This document shows, piece by piece, positions 1 to 5,440 of a DNA stretch of 6,984 bases (positions within the stretch are counted from its first letter, which is position 1; each line of letters begins with the position of its first letter). The notes beneath the pieces were generated by a model. The model ran no database searches and was not told the origin of the DNA. It saw only the letters and a program-made list of their open reading frames with translations. Origin of the DNA: Thermoleophilia bacterium (lineage in GTDB: Bacteria; Actinomycetota; Thermoleophilia; Gaiellales; SKUG01); contig SKUG01000249.1 of assembly GCA_007122215.1 (NCBI GenBank), positions 1-6,984 on the forward strand, in the 5' to 3' direction. The position numbers and the translations under genes were made by a program.

Positions 1-749
1 AGGATCTTCAGGAAGTTGGTGAAGCCGCGGCCACGCTCGCCGAGGAGGTGGTCGGCGGGAACGCGTACGTCCTGGAAGCTGAGCTCGCGGGTGTCGGATG
101 CGTGCCAGCCCATCTTCTTCATGGGCTCCGAGATCCCGTAGCCGGGGGTGCCGTTCGGGATCACGATGTTCGAGATCTCCGGGCGTCCGTCTCCGGGGTC
201 GGTGACCGCGGTGATGGTCACGAGCTCGGTCATGTCGGTTCCGGCGTTGGTGATGAAGATCTTGGAGCCGTTGACGACCCACTCGTCCCCGTCGAGGCGT
301 GCCGTCGTGCGGGCTGCTGCGGCATCCGAGCCGGCCTCGGGCTCGGTCAGGCCAAATGCCCCGAGCCGCTCCCCGCTGGCGAGCTGCGGGACCCACCGCC
401 GCTTCTGCTCCTCGCTGCCGAAGTACCAGATCGGCAGGGTGCCGAGCGAGTGGTGGGCGCACATCGTGATCGCCACCGAGGAGTCGATGCGCGCGAGCTC
501 CTCCACTGCGATGGCGTAGCCGAGGGTGTCGCCGCCACCGCCGCCGTACTCCTCGGGGATGGTGATGCCCATGATCCCGAGCTCGGCCATCCCGCGGACG
601 ATGTCGTAGGGAAACGTCCCGCTGGCATCGAGCTCCTCGGCAACAGGAGCGACCCGATCCTCGGAGAAGTCGCGTACGGCCTCGCGGAGCATCCGGTGCT
701 CGTCGGAGAGATCGAAGCCAAAGGTGCTGTCGAGGAGGGTCTGTGCCAT
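1..749 (-). CDS. Acyl-CoA dehydrogenase, N-terminal 249 residues (3' end beyond window)
   Basis: This is an FAD-dependent acyl-CoA dehydrogenase, which makes the alpha,beta double bond of a fatty or branched-chain acyl-CoA and passes electrons to ETF. The start is the ATG at 749-747. It has an AGGA ribosome-binding site (760-757) seven nt upstream and lies 56 nt after the pepA stop, so co-transcription with pepA is likely. Visible parts: the alpha-helical N-terminal domain (about 1-125); the family signature GLTEPEAGSDAAA at 133-145; the beta-domain flavin segment WVVNGSKIFITNAGTD at 157-172; and MGWHASDTREL at 213-223. The family is usually about 380 residues, so roughly a third, including the usual catalytic Glu near residue 365-370, lies off the window. 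The last visible residues, GRGFTNFLKI, resemble short-chain/generic dehydrogenases rather than the helix-G glutamate region of isovaleryl-CoA dehydrogenase. The family is certain. The substrate is not. Confidence 0.95.
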   Translation of the reverse strand, partial: MAQTLLDSTFGFDLSDEHRMLREAVRDFSEDRVAPVAEELDASGTFPYDIVRGMAELGIMGITIPEEYGGGGGDTLGYAIAVEELARIDSSVAITMCAHHSLGTLPIWYFGSEEQKRRWVPQLASGERLGAFGLTEPEAGSDAAAARTTARLDGDEWVVNGSKIFITNAGTDMTELVTITAVTDPGDGRPEISNIVIPNGTPGYGISEPMKKMGWHASDTRELSFQDVRVPADHLLGERGRGFTNFLKI

Positions 750-756
750 GGTGCGG

Positions 757-760
757 GTCC
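757..760 (-). promoter_or_regulatory. Ribosome-binding site of the acyl-CoA dehydrogenase gene
   Basis: AGGA on the minus strand, seven nt before the ATG at 749. It supports this start codon. The rest of the 56-nt gap after pepA shows no promoter or terminator that I can support. Confidence 0.5.
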
Positions 761-805
761 TGTGTCGGGAGTGGGAGGGCGTGTCGGAATACGGTGTGGT
801 GGTGT

Positions 806-2314
806 TCAGTCCTGGCTGGCAGCGAGCCGGGCCAGGAGCCGGACCCCCCAGCCGCTCGCACCGGGGTCGCGGTGGTAGCGGCGTGGCTTGTCCAGCATGC
901 CCGAGCCAGCGATGTCGAGGTGGACGAAGGGCGTGTCCTTCGCGAACTGCTGGAGGAAGAGTCCGGCATACAGCGCGCCGGCGATCCGTGGGCCCGAGTT
1001 GACCAGGTCGGCGATGTCGCTCTTGATCGCCGGACGGTAGGCCTCGTCCATCGGTAGCGGCCAGGCCTGGTCCCCGGTCTGCCGGGCTGCCGAGAGCACC
1101 GCGTCCTGCAGGTCGCCCTCGTGGGCGATGCATGCCGCGTACTCGGGGCCGAAGAAGAAGGCGGTGGCGCCGGTGAGCGTCGAGAGCTCCACGATCCGTG
1201 CACAGCCCAGCTCGCGGGCGTAGGCGATGGCATCAGCGAGGATCAGCCGCCCCTCGGCATCGGTGTTGGTGATCTCCACGGTCGTCCCCGAGAGGCCAGT
1301 GAAGACGTCCCCGGGCTTGAACGCGCGGGCTCCAGGCATGTTCTCGGCTGCGGGCACGATGGCCAGCACGCGACGCTCGATGCCGAGCTCGGCGATGGCG
1401 CGCATCCCGCCAAGGACCGCGCAGCCGCCGGCCTTGTCGAGGCGCATGGCTGCCATGCCGGCCGAGGGCTTGATGGAGATGCCGCCGGTGTCGAAGGTCA
1501 CGGCCTTGCCGACCAGCGCCAGGCGCTCGTCGTCAGCCTCCGTTGCGCCCGGGGGGTTCCACTCCAGCACCAGCATCCGCGGCTCATGGGCGCTGCCCTG
1601 CCCGACGGCCAGCAGCAGTCCGGCCCCGAGCTCCTCGAGGCCGGCGCGGTCGATCACCCGCAGCGAGAGGTGCTCGTGGGCGGCGGCAAGCTCGCGGGCC
1701 TCGGCGGCCAGCAGCTCCGGTGTCATGTCGTTGCCGGGGGTGTTGGCGAGGTCGCGCGCCCAGTTGGTGGCGTCGGCGACGGTGGCAGCGGCCTGGATGC
1801 CGTGGTCAAGGCGCTCCGGATCCCCCAGGATAGTGAGGGCTGGTGGGGTGTCCGAGGATGCCTCCTCCGCGGGCGGGACGGCCTCCTCGCCGGTCGAGGA
1901 GCGGTAGGGGTGGTAGCGGTAGAGGCCCAGCACGAATCCCTCGACCAGTGCTGCCGCTGCCGTGCCGGAGTCGTCTGCAGGAGCGAGGACCGCCACGCTC
2001 GATGCCTTCAGGGAGCGCGCCGTGCTGGCAGCGGTGGCGCCAGCGACGCGGAGCCGTTCGGCCTCGTCGGCCGGCCGGGTGCCCAGCGAGACCAGGAGCA
2101 CCTCCCGCGGGCCCGACTCGCCACCCGAGACCCGGTGGCTGGATGCCTTGGTGGCGCTCAGGTAGGAGCGCTCCAGCGCCCGTGTGAGGCTCCCGCCGAG
2201 GTTTGCGTCGAGGTCGGTGGCAGCCTCCGGAAGGTCGCCGTTCCCGGTGAGCGGGATGGCCAGCAGGTCGACGTTGGCATCGAGGGGAGCGGTGGTGCTG
2301 CAGCGGATCTCCAT
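806..2314 (-). CDS. pepA: Leucyl aminopeptidase (cytosol aminopeptidase, M17 family)
   Basis: This is a cytosolic, two-metal M17 exopeptidase that removes N-terminal residues, preferentially leucine, from peptides and normally works as a hexamer. The chosen start (ATG at 2314) gives 502 residues, almost the same length as E. coli PepA. With it, the key residues fall at the E. coli numbers: metal ligands K270, D275, D293, D352 and E354, and catalytic K282 and R356. Motifs seen are GKAVTFDTGG (269-278), MRLDKAGG (290-297) and the M17 signature NTDAEGRL (350-357). The N-terminal about 160 residues form the variable domain. They are followed by a Pro/Glu/Ser-rich stretch (about 139-159) and the catalytic domain (about 170-500). 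The frame stays open to an ATG at 2407, but those 31 extra residues resemble nothing in PepA and cover the promoter region. No Shine-Dalgarno is visible at 2314, while a -10-like TATAGT sits 7 nt upstream, which suggests a leaderless mRNA. Confidence 0.97.
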   Translation of the reverse strand: MEIRCSTTAPLDANVDLLAIPLTGNGDLPEAATDLDANLGGSLTRALERSYLSATKASSHRVSGGESGPREVLLVSLGTRPADEAERLRVAGATAASTARSLKASSVAVLAPADDSGTAAAALVEGFVLGLYRYHPYRSSTGEEAVPPAEEASSDTPPALTILGDPERLDHGIQAAATVADATNWARDLANTPGNDMTPELLAAEARELAAAHEHLSLRVIDRAGLEELGAGLLLAVGQGSAHEPRMLVLEWNPPGATEADDERLALVGKAVTFDTGGISIKPSAGMAAMRLDKAGGCAVLGGMRAIAELGIERRVLAIVPAAENMPGARAFKPGDVFTGLSGTTVEITNTDAEGRLILADAIAYARELGCARIVELSTLTGATAFFFGPEYAACIAHEGDLQDAVLSAARQTGDQAWPLPMDEAYRPAIKSDIADLVNSGPRIAGALYAGLFLQQFAKDTPFVHLDIAGSGMLDKPRRYHRDPGASGWGVRLLARLAASQD

Positions 2315-2321
2315 GCCGGCG

Positions 2322-2327
2322 ACTATA
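2322..2327 (-). promoter_or_regulatory. Putative leaderless -10 element of pepA
   Basis: TATAGT reads 2327 to 2322 on the minus strand, with seven nt between it and the pepA ATG (2314). This spacing would put the transcription start at or next to the A of the ATG. No purine-rich ribosome-binding site lies in the preceding 25 nt, which fits leaderless translation, common in actinobacteria. No good -35 hexamer is seen at the usual distance. A second possible -10 (CATAAT, 2369-2364) lies further upstream and would give a leader of about 40 nt. Confidence 0.45.
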
Positions 2328-2357
2328 CACGTGCGCGGGCGAGGAACGGCCCACTGA

Positions 2358-2385
2358 TTGTGAATTATGGAATTAGCACTAAAGT
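2358..2385 (+). promoter_or_regulatory. Putative promoter of the riboswitch RNA
   Basis: TTGTGA (2358-2363, 4 of 6 to TTGACA) and TAAAGT (2380-2385, 4 of 6 to TATAAT) are separated by 16 nt. They lie in the most AT-rich stretch of the window (about 2354-2390), which stands out in the GC-rich surroundings. The predicted start near 2392 would leave about 27 nt before the first riboswitch helix. It is back-to-back with the pepA promoter. This is consensus matching only. Confidence 0.4.
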
Positions 2386-2418
2386 ATTTGGCGTTCGTGC
2401 CGATCAATCATTCCAGAG

Positions 2419-2503
2419 CCACCGACAAAGGCAAACCCGTGGCGACGCGGGGACTGCAAAGCCGTGGATCTCCGTTCTGGAGACAGCCTGGCTGCCGAAG
2501 TGG
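2419..2503 (+). promoter_or_regulatory. Cyclic-di-GMP class I (GEMM-I) riboswitch aptamer
   Basis: The fold matches the GEMM-I aptamer piece by piece. P1 pairs CCACCG (2419-2424) with CCG-AA-GUGG (2495-2503; C2496-G2497 and 2500-2503 paired, two bulged A's). GGC (2430-2432) pairs with GCC (2461-2463). Between them, AAA leads into a perfect 6-bp stem, CCCGUG (2436-2441) with CGCGGG (2446-2451), capped by the GNRA tetraloop GCGA. The conserved GCAAAGCC follows at 2456-2463. A second hairpin pairs UCUCC (2469-2473) with GGAGA (2479-2483). Its 3' flank, CAGCCUGGCUGCCG (2484-2497), aligns with the conserved UAGCCGGGUUACCG. Bases equivalent to the Vibrio Vc2 ligand contacts are present: G20 (G2431), A47 (A2459) and C92 (C2495). 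A G at position 20 indicates c-di-GMP rather than the 3',3'-cGAMP variant. Deviations are one extra U (2455) in the core and no CCUAA-type tetraloop receptor. No clear plus-strand gene follows, so the regulated output is unknown. Confidence 0.87.
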
Positions 2504-2538
2504 ATACGCGCATAACGCATCAACAAAGGGGACCTCCA

Positions 2539-2613
2539 TTGAGGCTCGCGTGGCTCGAACATAACGGGACGAACCGTGGGAGCGGTCGGCTCGTGTCGAG
2601 CTTGCGTGACTGA
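2539..2613 (+). CDS. Possible 24-codon leader peptide or small protein (TTG start)
   Basis: A TTG at 2539 lies seven nt after a purine run, AAAGGGGA (2525-2532), that would be a good ribosome-binding site. It opens a frame of 24 codons ending in TGA (2611-2613). The product would be MRLAWLEHNGTNRG followed by SGRLVSSLRD, with no motif I recognise. It is the only plus-strand start with a good ribosome-binding site between the riboswitch and the hairpin, and it begins 35 nt after P1. A short GC-rich frame like this can occur by chance, so the call rests only on position and the ribosome-binding site. Confidence 0.15.
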   Translation: MRLAWLEHNGTNRGSGRLVSSLRD

Positions 2614-2688
2614 GTGGAACTCCTGGTGCGTGTGTGCAACACACCTACGTACCGACCCTCTCTGGCGCGCTTGCCCGCACACGGCGCC

Positions 2689-2708
2689 AACCGGCTGCCC
2701 AACCGGTT
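2689..2708. repeat. Inverted/direct repeat AACCGG element
   Basis: AACCGG (2689-2694) can pair with CCGGTT (2703-2708) across an 8-nt loop, and AACCGGTT (2701-2708) is itself palindromic. The unit CCAACCGG occurs twice, 12 bp apart (2687, 2699). It could be a second, weaker hairpin behind the liu terminator on the minus strand, or a protein-binding site. No function is shown. Confidence 0.35.
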
Positions 2709-2719
2709 CACATGCATAC

Positions 2720-2752
2720 GGGCGGGTGACCTAGTGGGCGGGTCACCCGCCC
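2720..2752 (-). terminator. Strong hairpin directly after the HMG-CoA lyase stop, probable bidirectional terminator
   Basis: GGGCGGGTGAC (2720-2730) and GTCACCCGCCC (2742-2752) form a perfect 11-bp stem with an 11-nt loop. The stem begins one nt after the lyase TAG (2756-2754). Neither strand has a following T-run, so it is an L-shaped/GC-rich hairpin rather than a classical intrinsic terminator. By symmetry it could also end plus-strand RNA coming from the riboswitch before that RNA enters the lyase gene as antisense. Confidence 0.6.
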
Positions 2753-2753
2753 A

Positions 2754-3680
2754 CTATGCGTTGGGCGGCCATGCCGGGGCCCGTGCGAGGTGCGATCGCG
2801 GGTCTTCCAGGCCGACCTGTCCACTGATCCAGCGCGAGGCATCGAGCAGCGCATCGAGGTCGATCCCCGTGAAGCATCCCGATCGCTCGAGCACCCAGGC
2901 CAGATCCTCGGTGGCGAGGTTGCCCGTCGCCCCGTCTGCGAACGGACAACCACCGAGTCCTGCCACTGCAGTGTCGAAGGTCGTCACCCCGGCGTCGAGC
3001 CCGGCGATGGCGCAGGCGATGCCCGTGCCGCGCGTGTCGTGCAGGTGCAGCGCGACGTCGCCAACGTCGAGGTGCTCGCACACGCGCCGCACCATGGGGC
3101 CAACCTCGGCAGGGACGGCAACGCCGATGGTGTCGCCGAGGGCGACCTCGCCAGCGCCGAGCTCCACCAGGCGGCCTGCGAGCTCGCCGACGCGTCCGGG
3201 ATCGACCGGCCCCTCCCATGGACACCCGAAGGCCATCGAGACGTAGGCTCGCACCTGCCGCCCGGACTCCAGCGATCGCCGGATGACGGGCGCGATGCGC
3301 TCCAGCGACTCCTCGATCGAGGCGTTGATGTTGCGCCGGTTGAACTCCTCGGAGGCTGCCGTGAAGACGGCCACGGTCTCCACGTGCGGATGGGCCGTGA
3401 GCCGCTCCAGCCCACGCTCGTTCGGGACCAGTGCTGAGAGGGTCGGGCCCTCCAGGTCGCGGGCCGCCGCGAGGACCTCCTCGGCGTCGGCCAGCTGGGG
3501 AACCGCGCGCGGCGAGACCAGGGAGGTCAGCTCCAGCTCGGGAACGCCCGCTGCCGCGAGGCGCCGTGCGAGCTCGACCTTGACGGGCGTCGGCACGAAG
3601 GATCGCTCGTTCTGGAGCCCGTCGCGCGGGCCCACCTCGACGATCCGCACGTCGCGCCCGATGCCGCCACCTGCGCTCAT
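2754..3680 (-). CDS. liuE: Hydroxymethylglutaryl-CoA lyase
   Basis: The enzyme cleaves (S)-HMG-CoA to acetoacetate and acetyl-CoA, the last step of leucine breakdown. It is a single TIM-barrel protein of 308 residues, normal for the family. Seen in order: VEVGPRDGLQNE (14-25), which holds catalytic R19 and metal-binding D20; SEEFNRRNIN (110-119); SMAFGCPWEG (148-157); GDTIGVA (182-188); HLHDTRGTG (212-220), with metal-binding H212 and H214; the HMG-CoA lyase signature VAGLGGCPFA (239-248), with active-site C245; and metal-binding N254 in GATGNLATEDL. The start at 3680 is chosen because homology begins just after it and because ATGA overlaps the stop of the carboxylase alpha gene by 4 nt. The frame stays open far upstream only as a shadow of that gene. 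No ribosome-binding site is seen, so translation is probably coupled. The gene is also called mvaB. Confidence 0.97.
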   Translation of the reverse strand: MSAGGGIGRDVRIVEVGPRDGLQNERSFVPTPVKVELARRLAAAGVPELELTSLVSPRAVPQLADAEEVLAAARDLEGPTLSALVPNERGLERLTAHPHVETVAVFTAASEEFNRRNINASIEESLERIAPVIRRSLESGRQVRAYVSMAFGCPWEGPVDPGRVGELAGRLVELGAGEVALGDTIGVAVPAEVGPMVRRVCEHLDVGDVALHLHDTRGTGIACAIAGLDAGVTTFDTAVAGLGGCPFADGATGNLATEDLAWVLERSGCFTGIDLDALLDASRWISGQVGLEDPRSHLARAPAWPPNA

Positions 3681-5440
3681 GCGCGCACCACGCGGGCCAG
3701 CAGCGATCCGCGGCTGACCTGGTCGCCCTCGGCAACTGCCAGGTCCGCGACGACGCCGTCGAAGGGGGCCGAGATCGCGTTCTCCATCTTCATCGCCTCG
3801 AGCACCACGACGGGCTCCCCGGTGGCGACCGCGGTGCCCGAGGGGGTGATGCGAACGATCGTTCCGGGCATCGGCGCCGCGAGCTCCGCCTGGGTGGTCT
3901 CCCCAGCCTCGCCGGTGGCAGCAGCGGGGGGCGGGGCCGCCAGCGGGACCTGGCCAGGAATGCCGTCCCGGGTGAAGTGGAGCGTGTCGCCACGGCGCGC
4001 GACGCGGATGCGCGCCGCTGGGCTCGCTGGTTGCGATCGGTAGCTGCCTGCAGCGTCGCCATGGCGGCGTGCCCACGCATCCCGCACTGCCGCGGCCAGG
4101 GCGTCGTCGACCTGCACGTCGTCCGGGGACAGGCGCAGGCCGTCGAGGGTTGCAGTGGTGTGCCGGGCATCGGCGAACGCGGGGCTGCGCAGCAGCTCCC
4201 GCAGCAGCAGCTGGTTGCCCTCCACCCCCACGAGCTCGAGGCGGGCGAGCGCGGCGAGCAGCAGCTGGCGGGCTGCGCTGCGGGTCGGGGCCGTGGCGAT
4301 GAGCTTGGCGAGCATCGGGTCGAAGCGCAGGTCGACCGGAGTGCCCGGCTCGAGCGCGTGGTCGATGCGGATGCCGGCCCCGTCGGGCAGGCCCAGCTCC
4401 AGCAGCTCCCCGTCGACGGGGAGCATTGTCACCGGGTCCTCGGCGTAGATCCGGGCCTGGATGGAGTGCGCTCGCGGGGTGAGCGAGCTGCCGGCCAGCT
4501 CGAGGCGCTCGCCGCCTGCGATGCGCAGCTGCCACTCGACGAGGTCGATGCCGAAGGCCTCCTCGGTCACGGTGTGCTCGACCTGGAGGCGGGCGTTGAG
4601 CTCGAGGAAGTAGGCCTCGCTGCCGTCGGGACTGACCAGGAACTCCGCCGTTCCCGCCCCGACGTAGCCAACCTCGCGGGCCAGCTCGGTCGTCCACTCG
4701 TGGAGCGAGGCCCGCATGTCCTCGGCAAGCCCGGGGGCCGGAGCCTCCTCGATCACCTTCTGGTGGCGGCGCTGCATCGAGCAGTCGCGGTCCCCGATGG
4801 CCAGGGCCGTGCCGTGGGCATCGGCCAGCAGCTGCACCTCGATGTGGCGGGCATCGTCGACCAGCCGCTCCACCAGCAGCGTGGCATCGCCGAACCCCGC
4901 CTCGGCCTCGCGGGCGGCTGCCTCGAGGGCTGCCGGCAGGTCCGCCGGGGCGTCGACCCGTCGCATCCCGCGGCCGCCTCCGCCGGCGGATGCCTTGACG
5001 AGCACCGGGAAGGCATCCGCCGGGACGGCATCGTGCGGGTAGGTCGGCACGGTGGGCACGCTGCAGCGGGCTGCGACGTCCTTGGCCGCGGCCTTGCTGC
5101 CGAGCTCGCGCATCGCCGAGGCAGGCGGACCGATGAAGGTGATCCCGGACTGCTCGCAGGCCTCGACGAGCTCCGGACGCTCAGAGACGAAGCCGTAGCC
5201 CGGGTGCAGCGCATCGCAGCCAGCGTCCTGTGCTGCCGCGACGATCGCGTCGATGTCGAGGTAGGCCCCGAGCGGATCCGCAGAGCCGATGACCACGTGG
5301 GCATCGGCAGCCCGGACGTGGGGGGCGGTGGCGTCCGCCGTCGAGCAGGTTGCGACCGTCTCGATCCCGCGTGAGCGACAGGCACGGATGATCCGCAGGG
5401 CGATCTCCCCGCGGTTGGCGACCAGGACCCGGCGCGGCAT
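3677..5440 (-). CDS. liuD: Acyl-CoA carboxylase alpha subunit (biotin carboxylase plus biotin carrier), probably methylcrotonoyl-CoA carboxylase
   Basis: This subunit carboxylates its own biotin with ATP and bicarbonate and hands the carboxyl group to the beta subunit. The biotin carboxylase N-domain starts at RRVLVANRGEIALRIIRA (3-20), with GYGFVSE at 81-87. The ATP-grasp domain has the glycine loop KASAGGGGRG (149-158), HIEVQLLAD (199-207) and DRDCSMQRRHQKVIEE (217-232). The catalytic strand is FLELNARLQVEHTVTE (278-293), with N282 and R284. The C-terminal biotinyl domain (about 515-587) has VLEAMKMENA, with the biotinylated lysine at K551. At 587 residues it is of actinobacterial AccA size and shorter than proteobacterial LiuD (about 655), because only about 70 residues join the carboxylase and biotinyl parts. 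The ATG shares one base with the hydratase stop (TGATG) and follows a weak AGGCAGG. The 3' end overlaps the lyase. The methylcrotonoyl assignment comes from the adjacent beta, hydratase and lyase genes. A shared alpha subunit is possible. Confidence 0.93.
   Translation of the reverse strand: MPRRVLVANRGEIALRIIRACRSRGIETVATCSTADATAPHVRAADAHVVIGSADPLGAYLDIDAIVAAAQDAGCDALHPGYGFVSERPELVEACEQSGITFIGPPASAMRELGSKAAAKDVAARCSVPTVPTYPHDAVPADAFPVLVKASAGGGGRGMRRVDAPADLPAALEAAAREAEAGFGDATLLVERLVDDARHIEVQLLADAHGTALAIGDRDCSMQRRHQKVIEEAPAPGLAEDMRASLHEWTTELAREVGYVGAGTAEFLVSPDGSEAYFLELNARLQVEHTVTEEAFGIDLVEWQLRIAGGERLELAGSSLTPRAHSIQARIYAEDPVTMLPVDGELLELGLPDGAGIRIDHALEPGTPVDLRFDPMLAKLIATAPTRSAARQLLLAALARLELVGVEGNQLLLRELLRSPAFADARHTTATLDGLRLSPDDVQVDDALAAAVRDAWARRHGDAAGSYRSQPASPAARIRVARRGDTLHFTRDGIPGQVPLAAPPPAAATGEAGETTQAELAAPMPGTIVRITPSGTAVATGEPVVVLEAMKMENAISAPFDGVVADLAVAEGDQVSRGSLLARVVRA

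Larger units (their letters stand above)
2504..2719. other. Downstream part of the intergenic region, output of riboswitch unknown
   Basis: No gene can be supported with confidence in this stretch between the riboswitch and the liu-operon hairpin. It holds several small potential hairpins on the plus strand: GCTCG/CGAGC with a TGT loop (2589-2601), and GTGTGT/ACACAC with a GCA loop (2630-2644). It also holds a weak 24-codon ORF (2539-2613) and a CCAACCGG direct repeat (2687-2694, 2699-2706). There is no U-tract after any hairpin, so a conventional expression-platform terminator is not visible. The stretch may be the body of a noncoding RNA or the remains of a lost gene. Confidence 0.4.

Noticed and set aside
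2315..2407. pepA starting at the in-frame ATG at 2407
   Set aside because: The 31 added residues have no PepA similarity and would overlap the promoter patch. Starting at 2314 reproduces the E. coli residue numbering exactly.
2419..2503. 3',3'-cGAMP-selective GEMM variant
   Set aside because: That group carries A at position 20. The equivalent base here (2431) is G, so c-di-GMP is the better ligand call.
1121..2515. Plus-strand open frame of 464 codons antisense to pepA, running through the riboswitch
   Set aside because: It is a GC-rich shadow of pepA. The composition is low-complexity Gly/Arg/Ala with no motif, while the minus strand has a complete M17 peptidase with all catalytic residues.
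2404..2717. Minus-strand ORFs of 65-92 codons in the intergenic region
   Set aside because: They overlap the riboswitch antisense, have no ribosome-binding site or recognisable motif, and their Arg/Ser/Pro-rich composition is typical of random GC-rich frames.
2614..3246. Plus-strand ORF of 210 codons downstream of the riboswitch as its target gene
   Set aside because: It has no ATG or good ribosome-binding site at its beginning, crosses the hairpin, and most of it is a Ser/Arg/Pro-rich shadow of the lyase gene.
2754..4697. Minus-strand 647-codon frame as one long protein
   Set aside because: Only the last 308 residues are HMG-CoA lyase. The upstream part is Arg/Pro/Gly-rich shadow of the carboxylase alpha gene, which occupies another frame there.
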